From Gnetum montanum (taxonomy: Eukaryota > Streptophyta > Gnetopsida > Gnetales > Gnetaceae), in contig MNCI01023346.1 in the NCBI GenBank assembly GCA_015680685.1, forward strand, positions 672,916 through 736,915: DNA of 64,000 bases, in the 5' to 3' direction. The notes under the pieces were generated by a model, which was not told the DNA's origin, did not search any database, and worked only from the letters and a program-made list of their open reading frames with translations. Both the position numbers and the translations under genes were made by a program. Shown piece after piece: positions 46,850-57,500 of the stretch; within the stretch, counting starts at the first letter, position 1, and each line of letters begins with the position of its first letter.

Positions 46850-47028
46850 AAATGTTTTGTAAATGATGTAAGGCCCTTCTCACAATGTCTGGAACTTAGT
46901 TCATTGAGGTACATGTGTGCAGTTTTAGTAGAGAACCTTATCTCCTGGTTGAAATTTTACTTTTCATATTCTAAGGTCATGATGCTTTTTTTTGAATGCC
47001 TTGTGCACTTCATTCTAATATAGGGCTA
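46850..47028 (-). pseudogene. Integrase C-terminus of element C
   Basis: Minus-strand copy of the block at 40590-40750 in E: EVHKAF, then KVKFQ.GDKVLY and FQTL.EGPYII. It is cut on the left by element E's 3' LTR (after IIYKTF) and on the right by LTR fragment H. This links it with C's third ORF at 24322. Confidence 0.7.
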
Positions 47029-47501
47029 TGATGAGTAGTGAGGTACCCCTACGCCCAACCATACGAATCACAAAGCATTCACATGTGATCTGGTCAAATT
47101 CCATGGGCTTTATAGTTTCTAGTGCACTAGTCTTCTAGGAAGTGAATTTTTCCTTAAGGTCATTCATTATCTTCCCAATTACACTTGTGAAATACTCTGG
47201 TATGGTTAAGTGTAATTGAGACATTTGACCTGTATCATTTTGTATTTTATGTAGTTGATGTTTAAAGAGAGATAAAATAATTGAATTAACTAGTTTAATT
47301 TAACTAATTTACTAGTACATAAGCATCCAGTCCACTTTCAGTACATGTCCTGAACCCACGTATCCACTGCTAGGTTACCAAGTGCTATGCTACTAGGCTT
47401 CCTAAGCAATAATGCTATTGGGATTACCAAGCGAATACATGTTATGCTTGAAGTGGTCGTACTTATGTTTTTAATCTATCTAGCTTACCTTGCTTAATTA
47501 C
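47029..47501 (-). repeat. Element H: minus-strand Athila-like LTR, 3' part
   Basis: Begins TGATGAGTAGTGAGGTACCCC, the reverse complement of the family LTR tail, and matches the E-type LTR to about its middle. It is cut by element G at 47502. The target side before it is GGCTA (47024-47028). Confidence 0.8.
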
Positions 47502-49291
47502 TGTAACGACGGAAAACCTCGATCGCTGGAAATATCGACGAAAATCCGTGGTACACAGTTCTAACCCCGGATCCGTGCCAGGACCGTGCTAGAGAAAACG
47601 AATTTGAGGTGCCCTGAATGGTCTTGTCGATCAGACAGGGACTTATTTAATCAGTAAAAGGTTTGATAATAATTTTGATGGCGAAATGCAGATTCTTTAT
47701 GAAGCGATGTAATGTTATTACCCCGAAAGTAATTAAAGATAATGCAAACGATTTAGGTAAGATTGCCAAATCTGTCTAACTAGGGTGCAAGAGATAAGAT
47801 TTGACAGATAATACAATCACAAGATCTGAGATTTAATTTATGAAAACAATATGTTTGATACAATGACTTCAGGCGGACTTTGGTTTGGACGAAGCATATG
47901 CTAGTGATAAGAAAGTTATACAAAGATGAAACAAGCGAGGATCAATCTACCTTGATCTAGCCAATCTGGGCGCAAGGAAGTCAGATCCGTGGGAGAATAT
48001 CCAGTAGCCAATTGTTTCTAATCAAGAATTCTTGTCAATCACTTTCGGCGTTCTCACGAACGCTGATTCTCCTTTGCTCTTTTGCCAGTCTTGAAAGAAA
48101 AATTTTGCCAAACCTTTGATCTTCGTCAACTATAGCATTTATAAGGTTAAGGTTAGGAGGGAAACACAGTTTAAGTGACGCATGTCCTGCACTCATAAAA
48201 TACCGTTGACTCAATGTGTTGTCATTGAAGCTTACGACGCTATGCTGCGCAGCGTGTCATAAACTACCCTCGTGCGGGCTTTGGCAACAGACTATCCTTT
48301 GTTTATGCTGTAATATGCTGGAGAAAGTATTGTGGCATATGATGTGCTTATCATTACTTGAATTACGCTGCATTACACTAAATTATGCATCGTAGTGTAA
48401 TTCAGCGTAAAATAACGAAACTACAAAAGTTAAAGTGTTGTTGCCGCGCTTCCTCTGTTTCTATCCTTTTTGGGGTTTTTACTACACTGCGTTGCGTAAA
48501 GCAGCGTAATGGGCTCCTTAACCAGGAAAGAAAACTCGCTGAGACGTGCATTATACTGCAAACTGTTGCTTAGGACTTGAGATTTTTGCCAGGCTGTCGA
48601 AGTCTTGTATGCTTGCCATCCTTGATGCTACGGTGGGTTGTCTTCGATATTATGCTGCACAATGTGATATTACGCTATGTAGCGTAATACAGCGTAATTT
48701 GCCAAAAATTAAGATTTTTGAAACAGATAACTTGTGAAGTTGGAAGCTTGGCCGCCATGCATCCGTCGCTTTGCTCCATCCTCTGGAATTCACTTATGCT
48801 GTGCTACGCAGCGTGGCGGGACAAACCTTCGACTGAAAAGGAACTTGTCGCGCCACGCCTTGTTGTAACCCTTTGTCTAAGTCACCAGCTTTTTCGCTGA
48901 ACTGTTGAGGCCTCAAAATTTTCACGGTGTTTCAATGGTCCCTCTTTGTTGATGTTTAGAGGGCTTGCCCGAAAGACGTCGACAAAGAGTACGAAACATC
49001 GGAAAGGCAAAAGCGTTAATCGTGTCTGTCGGAGACTGCTCAAACATCGTTTTGTCAAATTTAGAAGTGTGAGGATGTAAGGAAACAGAGTGTAGAAAGA
49101 ATCTTATAGGAGTTAAGGATGGTAGGTTCGGGGAAGACTCAAATACATGATCATGAAGCTTCTCTGAACAAGTCATTTCGCCAATGTGTTAACGAAAGGT
49201 TACACCGTCATACTGCATATTAAGGGCTTGCAAGTGCGATTTGTGTTATGCCTGCATGGCCTGGATGAGTTGTTTTACATCCATTTTTCCA
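47502..49291 (-). repeat. 3' LTR of element G
   Basis: About 1790 bp, TGTAACGACGG to TTTTTCCA on the plus strand. The adjacent purine tract AAAAAAGAGGGGGGGT (minus strand, 49292-49307) fixes its start in transcription direction. A TATAAATG box on the minus strand is at 48143-48136. A dense cluster of palindromic AGCGTAA-type words lies upstream of it (48236-48820). ORFs called inside are compositional. Confidence 0.85.
48236..48820 (-). promoter_or_regulatory. Cluster of AGCGTAA palindromes in U3 of element G
   Basis: GCTGCGCAGC (48244-48253) is a perfect palindrome. An 18-bp inverted repeat with one mismatch and a 12-nt loop has arms 48363-48380 and 48393-48410. TTACGCTA-TG-TAGCGTAA (48670-48687) has perfect 8-bp arms. 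More half-sites (GCGTAAAGCAGCGTAAT near 48494, CTACGCAGCGT near 48803) lie between. They sit upstream of the TATA box in the transcription direction. Confidence 0.55.
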
Positions 49292-49307
49292 ACCCCCCCT
49301 CTTTTTT

Positions 49308-50496
49308 CAAAATGCAGATTGCATGCCACAAGGCAAGCTGCGTTACACCAGTTTATGGGCATGACAATGAAAAACGGAGTGACTTAATGCTCACCTTCTG
49401 TATAAGCAGAGAAGAAGGTAGGACAATTGTAAGGATAAGGAAGAGATAAGGAAAAGGGGAAAAACAAGGTAAGGCATCCGATGGAGGGAGAGGTAAGGTT
49501 TACACTTCCAAGTGACCAGACTAGTGTGAGCAGCCACCTCCGAATGCCATGATGCCTCACCTTCGAATGAAAGTATTCTCAATCAACATTGTCGTAACAA
49601 GTAACCTGCAAAACACAGCATAGAACAGGAAGGTAGGAACAAATGTCCTGATCGTTAAGGAGGGAGGCTATTGAAACAAGCACCATCCAAAACAACAAGG
49701 AGAGTGTAGGCCCTTGAAACTAGGACCGCAGCAAGCAGCAAGAGTGCCAATGTTGATGCCGCGGTTCCTGTAGTTGCCGTCGAGAGCCAGATTCGTCTTG
49801 CTCGAAGGACCATGCAAAGAACATGTCAGACGAATCTGCTAAGCCAGCATCTAGTGACGACGATGGATGGAGACCGTTGAGACTATGGGTAACCATGATT
49901 TTTTCGGGGCCCCAAGCGGTGAAACTAATCCTAGGAGGTGTAGCTACGAAGTGGCTATCATAGCAACATCTCTGAGGGGTTAGTAGTATGCCTTTCGGCA
50001 TGTTCGAGGAATCAGCAGAATGCCGATGGGGTAACGACGTCGTATCTATCCCAACGCCTTATCCACTCCATCTGGTAGGGATGCAGTGCAAGAATGATCA
50101 CGCTCACTTGCTTCATGGATGGCTGGTTGATAGATTCCAGTTTTAGGTCTTGGTTGACCGTTGTTGCTATTTTTCAAATCTCAGCAGACCGTGGTCCTGA
50201 TTTAACGTCTGGGTAGACGGGAATCTGCTAGTTTTATGTTGTAGCGGACAATGGAAGGGCCAATTTATGGTCCTAGCAGACCATGCTATGGGTGTCAGTT
50301 TTATGTCGTGACTCAGGGACAAGTCTATGCTGGTTTAGCGTCTCAGCAGACATGTACTTACCTTTGCCAGCTTAGCGTCTTGGCGGACGCATGCAAGAGT
50401 TACCAGTTTTACGTCATAGTGGATGTGTATAACTTTGTAGTTTTACGTCGTAGAGGATGTTTGTTACCTGGTTTTGAGCTGAGTTGATGTTCAGAT
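49308..50496 (-). other. 3' spacer of element G with degenerate tandem repeats
   Basis: No gene is recognised. 50130-50470 consists of about eight diverged units built on CAGTTTTACGTCNTAGCGGA, about 40-45 bp each. One similar unit recurs at 54070. The stretch 49308-50130 shows no coding signal. Confidence 0.55.
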
Positions 50497-51741
50497 GTAA
50501 TACCGCTTTAGGTACAGATGATTGACGAGATTTGGTAGTTCGTTGCCGTCGGTGTCTGCTAACTTGAATGCTTCGTTGCCGTATACGCCGATGACCAGGA
50601 AAGGGCCTTCCCAGTTTGCAAAGAACTTACCTACTAGTTCATGAATGGCCTTGAGAACTAAATCTCCTTTCTCAATCGATCGCCGATGCAGGTTGTGCCG
50701 ATGCTTCTGTCGTTGTTTGTCCTGATATCTTTTGATGGTGTCGAGCGTCTAGATGCGTTTCTTCTGCACTAAGTCTAAATCCATGATTCTAGACTCGTTG
50801 TGTTGAGTCTCATTTATAACTGTAGATAGGACCATCCGCAATGAGGGAACCTATAATTCCAAGGGCAACATTGCTTCAGATCCGTAGACTAGGCTATAGG
50901 GCATCCTTTCTGTAGCTGTTCTGCACGTTGTACGATACACCCATAGCACATAGAGGATTTTTTCATGCCATCGCTTCTTATTACTGTCGAGCATTTTCTT
51001 GAGTAAATTGATGATCACCTTGTTTGTTGCCTATGCTTGACCATTTGCTTGCGGGTAATAAGATGAAGAAAAAGATTGTCTAATACCAAGATTATTGCAA
51101 AAAGATTTGGTTTCTGAGCTACTAAATTGTGGTTTGTTGTTAGTCACAATAGTCGTAGGGAGTCCAAATATGGTTACAATATTATCTAAGATGAAGTAGC
51201 AAACCTGTTGAGATGTGATCTTTCGCAGGGGGATAGCCTCAACCAACTTGTTAAAATACTCAGTGGCAGTGATAATGAAGCTATGACCTACGGAAGATTT
51301 AGGCGAGATGGGGCTTATGATGTCTAGTCCCCATCGTTGGAATGGCCAAGTGATTTGAGTAGTGTGTAACTCAGTTGGTGACACATGTATTAGATTTGCG
51401 TAACGTTGGCACATGTCACACATCTTAACCTTGCTAAGGTAGTCTTTTTCCATGTATGGCCAATAATACCCTAAGCATCTGATCTTAGCTGTCATTGCTC
51501 GCGGGGCTACGTGTCCTCCGCACAGCCCTTCATGGACTTCGTTAACTATTCGTTGTGCTTGGTCACTGTTAATGCAGGTAAGCAAAACCCCATCGAAGGA
51601 GCATCTATAGAGAGTACTGTCTCCAAAGATGACGTATTGCCTGTCACGTTTGTGCACAACATCTTTTTGCACATGTGTTAGCTGGTGCGGTGGTTCGCCA
51701 TGCAGAAGGTAAGTTTTAATGTTGTCATACCATTCTGACAT
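50497..51741 (-). pseudogene. Integrase of element G
   Basis: The 51741-51031 block (236 codons) has the zinc module HEGLCGGHVAPRAM...CDMCQ, the first catalytic aspartate in WGLDIISPISPKSS, then TIVTNNKPQFSS where the second catalytic aspartate is N, and YYPQANGQA ending at a TAG exactly where the catalytic glutamate of GQAE is expected. Downstream, ATNKVIINLLKKMLD, LWVYRTTCRTATERMPYSLV and YGSEAMLPLEL continue to about 50500. Active-site losses make it inactive. Confidence 0.85.
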
Positions 51742-52100
51742 TCCTTCCGCGTTGAATGAGGAAATTTACGTCACTTGAATGACAGAATCTATACATTCTA
51801 TCATTAAAGCAGGCCAAGTGGCAAACAGACGTGGTGGCACGTTTAGTGCCAGTGTTGCCAGTGCATCGGCGACGATGTTTTTGTTGTGCAGCACGTGTTG
51901 AGCATCGGTTGTCACGAATTGCTTTAGGAGATCTTTAGCCATATCGCAGTAGGGCTGTAGGTGTATAGCCTTGCAAGCATAGACTCCTGTGATTTGATTG
52001 ATTACCAACATCGAATCACCTCGGATTGCTAGGTGTCAAACGTTGAGTTCTCTGGTCGTCAACAATCCCCTGAGGAGCCCCTCATACTCTGCCACGTTTT
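51742..52100 (-). pseudogene. Second (archaeal-type) RNase H, C-terminal part, element G
   Basis: The 52011-51766 block has SMLVINQITGVYACK, DAQHVLHNKNIVADALATLA. Together with ATLYFDGASTTRGGSA and AEYEGLLRGLL upstream it forms a complete D-E-D-D set for a second RNase H. A single stop near 52035 separates it from the preceding frame. The extra RNase H is diagnostic of the Tat lineage. Confidence 0.8.
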
Positions 52101-52641
52101 TCGTACAAGGGAAGGTCAGACGGTAGGCCGATAGACGCACATCCTCAGGAGAAAGCATAATAACGGTGGCGGCACTGCCGCCTCTAGTGGTTGAAGCTCC
52201 GTCAAAATATAACGTCGCCTCAAGGCCTGTTGATACAGGGCTTAAACTATGTACATGTTCATCCGGGAATTTTGGCTCTATTGTAGCTTGATCGTTAACT
52301 GGCGACGTTGCTAACTGGTCAACTAGGGCTTGGCCTTTGGTGGATGACTGGCCAACATAATGTAAATCAAACTCAGCTGTGATAGATTTCCAACGAGCTA
52401 TTCTGCTACTTCCATACAAATTGTTGGAGATAGCCCGCAGAACGTTACTTTTACAAATTATGTTGACTTGACTGTGGAAAATATAATGCCTACATTTTTT
52501 AAGTTCGAAAACTAATGCCAAATAGTTACGCTCCACTTCATTGTACCTTGTTTCGTATGCGAATAGAGCATGACTAAGGTAATAGATAGGTGCTTCTGAC
52601 CCATCGTTCCTTTTCTGGCAAAGTAACGCAGCTATAGACAC
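52036..52641 (-). CDS. RNase H and start of second RNase H, element G
   Basis: 201-codon open frame. The N-terminal part is the gypsy RNase H (SIAALLCQKRNDGSEAPIYY, YNEVERNYLALVFELKKCRH, HSQVNIICKSNVLRAI). A linker (about residues 100-140) is followed by the second RNase H beginning ATLYFDGASTTRGGSAATVI and AEYEGLL. It is part of the Gag-Pol polyprotein and acts in reverse transcription. It is open here but flanked by stops, so the element as a whole is probably dead. Confidence 0.8.
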   Translation of the reverse strand: MSIAALLCQKRNDGSEAPIYYLSHALFAYETRYNEVERNYLALVFELKKCRHYIFHSQVNIICKSNVLRAISNNLYGSSRIARWKSITAEFDLHYVGQSSTKGQALVDQLATSPVNDQATIEPKFPDEHVHSLSPVSTGLEATLYFDGASTTRGGSAATVIMLSPEDVRLSAYRLTFPCTKNVAEYEGLLRGLLTTRELNV

Positions 52642-52851
52642 ATCCGAGTTAGCTAGATGAATGTAGAAAGGTTGATCCCTTTGTGGCGGGAAAATCGTTG
52701 GTAAATGTTGCAGCTCTTCTTTTAAGTTGTCAAATGCACGCTGGCAGTCATTGGTCCATTAAAAATTGACACCCTTCTTCAAAAGATGTTGCATGGGGTG
52801 TAATTTATCTATTAACTTTGAAATGAACCGCTTGATGAACTGAAGCCTACC

Positions 52852-53985
52852 CTATAACCCACGTAGTTCCTTGAGATTTGTTGGTGGCGTTAACTCAATG
52901 ATGGCCTTAACCTTGTTGGGGTCGACTCGGATGTTAGTCTCTGATACCACAAACCCCAACATGCATCCGATTTTGACTCCGAATACGCATTTCTTTGGGT
53001 TAAGCCGTAATTCATGTTGGAGACATCGTTTAAGGACTAATTCCAGGTCTCGTGAATGATCTTCTGACTTTATAGATTTGACAGCTATGTCATCTACATA
53101 GTCGTTCAATCTCCCTAAGAGGTAATCGCTAAAGATGTATGTCATGGCTCGTTGATATGTTACTCCAGCGTTCTTTAACCCAAAAGGCATCATGGTGTAA
53201 CAGAAGGTCCCCCAGGGTGTCATGAATGTTGTGGTCAATTGGTGCTCTGGGTTAATACGAATTTGATTATAGCATGAGAAACCATCCATAAAGGACAGGA
53301 GCGCATGGCCAGCTGTTGTGTCGATTAGTTGGTCGATACTCGGTAACGGGAAGTTGTCCTTAATTATAGCTTTTTTCAGATCCCGGAAGTCTATGCAGAT
53401 GCGTAGGCCTCCTATTTTCTTAGAGACAACTACAATGTTGGACACCCAATCGGAGTAATCAACCGCACGGATGAAACCGGCCTGATATAACTTGGTGATT
53501 TCATCACGTACTGCTAGCGCGATTTTCAGCTTAATCTTTCGTGCCTTCTGTCTAATTGGTTTGATGCGTGGGTCTAAGATGATGTTGTGTTGTATTAATC
53601 TCGAGTTTAAACCTGGCATGTCTTCATATGACCACGCGAATACAACAACGTTGTTTTGGAGCACTTGGGTCATGTCATTCAGCATTTGTTGGTCTAGGAG
53701 AGAACTAACCCTAAGAGTTTTATTTTTACCCTTGTGCGTAACCACAGGGACCTCGCTGAGAGGGTCTTCGATTACATCACCAGCCTCCAAGTCGAGTGTT
53801 TGGGCCAGATGTTCTGGCCAGTCTGGGAATGTTCCCAATGTAGCTATGGTTGCGTCATAAAGGGATGGATTTGTTCCTACTAGCGTGTGATCGTACTGTC
53901 TAATGATCTTCCCATACGGCCTTCTTAAGTCTAAGGGTGCGGATAAAGCTGCGTCCATTTGCGAGTGATCTTGCAAAATCGCCAA
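52852..53985 (-). CDS. Reverse transcriptase of element G
   Basis: 377-codon open frame beginning at a TTG; the true N-terminus lies upstream, across the inserted region. Motifs: FIRAVDYSDWVSNIVVVSKK, LRICIDFRDLKKA, FPLPSIDQLIDTTAGH, SFMDGFSCYNQIRI, TTTFMTPWGTFCYTMMPFGL and the catalytic YVDD at about residues 296-299. It ends in LGFVVSETNIRVDPNKVKAI and the connection start. All key residues are present. This is the best-preserved pol domain in the window. Confidence 0.9.
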   Translation of the reverse strand: MAILQDHSQMDAALSAPLDLRRPYGKIIRQYDHTLVGTNPSLYDATIATLGTFPDWPEHLAQTLDLEAGDVIEDPLSEVPVVTHKGKNKTLRVSSLLDQQMLNDMTQVLQNNVVVFAWSYEDMPGLNSRLIQHNIILDPRIKPIRQKARKIKLKIALAVRDEITKLYQAGFIRAVDYSDWVSNIVVVSKKIGGLRICIDFRDLKKAIIKDNFPLPSIDQLIDTTAGHALLSFMDGFSCYNQIRINPEHQLTTTFMTPWGTFCYTMMPFGLKNAGVTYQRAMTYIFSDYLLGRLNDYVDDIAVKSIKSEDHSRDLELVLKRCLQHELRLNPKKCVFGVKIGCMLGFVVSETNIRVDPNKVKAIIELTPPTNLKELRGL

Positions 53986-54505
53986 AAATGGAAGTTGTTA
54001 CATTGTTTTTTTGCCAATCTATTAAATGATAAAATTTTGTTTATTTTTTTTGCATGTTAGATAAGTTTCCAGTTTAAGGTCTTAGTGGACCATTACAAAT
54101 ATGCATAGTTTGTAGGAAGAAATGCCAAGCGAAGCTGCCTAGATGCTAGCGTATGAAACAAAATGAAAGGTGTAACGTGGCATGTCTAGCGTGTCGAAAT
54201 GGTTGGATTTGAATTTCAAACTAACCGGAGTTAATGCGGGCGAATTTCAAATGATATCTCCGACATTAATGCCCAGATCCTCGCATTTTATGTCATACTG
54301 ACACAAGCGTTTTGGGAAAGTTCCACGTCAATCGGGTAGAAATAATCAGTTGGTTTCGAGCATTTTGTTTATAAACCAATGGTTCATACTCAAAATAGGT
54401 TACCGATATCGTGAATTTGGACCTGGTTATAGCGAGAAGAGAGCGTAAGCAAGGTGTGAGTAGACGATTTTATGAGGAATTTGTTCAATTTCGACCTTTG
54501 CAACA

Positions 54506-57500
54506 ATGGCACCCAAGGTTAAAGGCAAGAATGCTAAGTTGGCTAGGATAGACGAGATGCAGGAGAGTGTGCAGCGGGTTTCACAGGCCAGAGTAGAAAC
54601 TCTGGACATTACCCCGCTTAACCGGTAAGTTGTTGTTTACCCTTTTTTCGTTTTTACACTATTGTCATGTTTGTTGTGGTGTCGTGGTTTGTCTATTTTA
54701 GGTTCTAATGCTGTATCATGGCGTTAATGTCTATCTGCATGAACTGAACTATTGTTATGAAGGTGTAGGCGATAAGAAATAATGTTGTACAGAGATAAGG
54801 TGTAGCGTGTAAATGTAATGTAATCAGAGTTTCTATGATAATGATATGTTGTGTCAAAGTAATACGCAATATTTGCTTTCGTCACCTTTGTCAGAGACGG
54901 ACCTTGAGCTGTTACAAGGGTTTAGGCGATTTTGGCTATGCACCTTCAGTATACGCTGTAATTTTTCAGAAATTGTGCGAGCCCTAGTGTGGCGTAACAC
55001 ATATTCATGTCTAGATTTTGTCTAACAGTAGTATGTTTGTATCATACAACATTATGCTAAAGCCCGTCCTAATCATTTTGGACATCGTGGGCATTTTGTG
55101 CTGCGTTCATGCCCTTGCGGCCAATGTTCCTCCTCCTAATGCTCGTCTAAAGGAGGAGACAGTGTGGTTCCGAAGAGGCGCACGGGATTTTTTGCAATTT
55201 CTGCTTCGTAACTATAGCATAATCATCTGGTCGCATCTACCAGGCGATGAAGCTGCCGCTATTTTGGAGATGCTATTAGTTGGTTCGATGTAGAGCATCT
55301 TAGCATTTCTATCTGACGGCACGATTGAAACTATGCGGGTGCAAGAATGCGAACAGAATGTCAAGGTTTTAAGGCGTTTAATCTTGGAAATGCCCAGGTT
55401 TAACTGTTATCATGCCTATAACACTCTATTCGTGGCCCGTCATCCCACAACTTATTTCCAGAATCCTCCTGGTACCGTGCATTACACAGGCGGGTAAGTT
55501 TCGTTTCACTTCGCAGTATTGTAATACTAACTACTGTTTAGATGCATACTAAGCGTAAAGAGTTGTTTGTGTTTCTGGCATAGGTTTTTTATTAGTGAAA
55601 ATGGTCTTATAGGCAATAATGATACATTGTCGTTGGCTGAGAATGCTATAAGGGAGTTTACCTCTATCAGCAACGCACGGGCTGCCGTCATGGGACATCT
55701 GACATTTGAGATCCTAGAATACCCTACTCGTTATGCCGACTTCTTTTCTAGGTGCAAGAAACTCGGATGGCTGGCTAGGGAGTGGACTCTGGACCCTCCC
55801 CTCATCGTTGCAGATGTTCAAAGGAAAGTCCCTCCGTTTCCTTTGCCTTTCGAGCCTGGTAAGCTTTGTTATAATAATGAACTATGTCAATGTTGTACGA
55901 TGATGATGTAAAATCGTTTTGGTTTAACTATGGATTTGTGTTAATAGTCAGGGAATCACGAGAGATTACGATTATAGCTTTGGGTCACGAGGCCAGCAGT
56001 CTCTTCTTCCGTTATGGTGACATAAAGAAGGCACAACGTTGGCTCGACCATAGAGCGGCCCCGATTGTAGTAACCAATAACATTCGGGAAGCTGGACTGA
56101 TGGACCTTTTCCTAACCATAACCCCTGACGCTACTGCAGGTGAAATGTTAACCCTGGTCAACTCCTTTAGTGAGGAAGCCAAGCGTCTCTGCGTACGCGT
56201 ATGTAATGTGCACGTAGATTTTGACATTGATGCTCAACTGTTCGCTGATCTCTTTGGGGTCCCCTCCAATAGCTTTCCCATAGATGAAAAGTCGAAGAGG
56301 AGCTCCAAAATCCAGAAATAGATAGAGGAGTGACTGGGGGTTCAGAAAGAAACCAAGGGGATCCCCGAAGATAGGATCTTGTTGGAGGTGGTTCATATTG
56401 TTTACCCCCTTTTTCGGGCCCGGGCCTTCCCTAAGACACTCTCGCAAGGTAGATTCCTCACCATCGAGTAGGCCCAAATCATGCGAGAGGTCTTAGAGGA
56501 GGGGACACACTTCAATTGGGCAAGCTATTTTGCTGAAGGCTTGCGTGTTGAGATGATCAGGCTTCTCCAGAAGCTTGAAACCTGTTTCAATGTGCATTTT
56601 GCCTTCTTCATAGCTTGCTTCTGGCGTTTTGCTGAATTTCTGGTGGTCTAGAGGAATGGGGTTTGGGTGCAACAAGATTGCAGCCAGATCTCCAAACCAT
56701 TGATCTCCCATATTTTTGGCACTATCCGATCGCAGGACCCTCCTGAGAGAATCAGGGAGTCATTGTCAGTGATGACTAGGAGTATGGCTGCACCTCGAAC
56801 ATGGGGCCAAGACAATGTGGGTGGAGCGCCTCCCTCTTACACCAGTGATGTATCAAGAGGGAAGTGCTTGGCTGCTGAGATAGTGGATTCATCAATGCTG
56901 CGGAAGAAGCCTCATTTGAACGAGGGATCTTCTAAGCCAGCGGGTGGTGTCAGGGGGAAAATGCAGATAAGATTTCAAAGCAATCCTCCAAGCGGTAAGT
57001 GTGAAGATATATTAATGGTTATTGTTTGTGTAGAGATGTCGTTATGTAGCGTAACATTCGTTGAACAAAAAATGCAATCCTATGTTAACTAGCTAGGTTG
57101 TTTGACAGTGAGGGAAAAGGTTGCAGAACGGTTGACCCCTGAAACAGGGGCTATGGTCTTACAGCATGGAGAAGGGGCCTCGATCTCAGAAGAAGAGGCC
57201 TTAGTTAATAAGACGAGGAGTACATAGCCTCCTACGTGTGAAGAGGAAATAGCTGTGGAGGATGTCGAAGTCCTTTCGGCTGGAATTAACCGAGGAAAGT
57301 GGTTTGACGCTTGATAAAATTAATTTTTGTTTTATATCGGTTGTCGTAACGTCTCAGTCATACATTTTATCCTACGTAACAGGTGACCAGAGCGTGCCCT
57401 TGATAGCGGTGGCGACTCAATCCTGGGGTGAATTTCCTGATAAATTTGCCTTTATGGAAGGGGTCGTTCAAGATACAATCGGTCACTTAGAGCGAGTCGA

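Larger units (their letters stand above)
11274..47028 (-). mobile_element. Element C: Athila-like element, minus strand, host of the nest
   Basis: Three separated blocks line up in minus-strand order: integrase C-terminus (47028-46850), third ORF (24322-22327 and 12626-12117), and 3' LTR (11875-11274). The gaps hold elements E (with F) and D. The LTR's left end is cut by element A. The integrase's right side is cut by LTR fragment H. At 24322/24323 the spacer and ORF start of C and the first ~620 bp of E's 5' LTR are both missing, so a deletion followed E's insertion. Confidence 0.7.

Noticed and set aside
48385-48900. Three consecutive small plus-strand ORFs
   Set aside because: They lie in the U3 of element G's LTR and are not shared in frame with any recognised protein.
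53492-53860. Plus-strand 122-codon ORF
   Set aside because: It is exactly antisense to the intact reverse transcriptase frame of element G.
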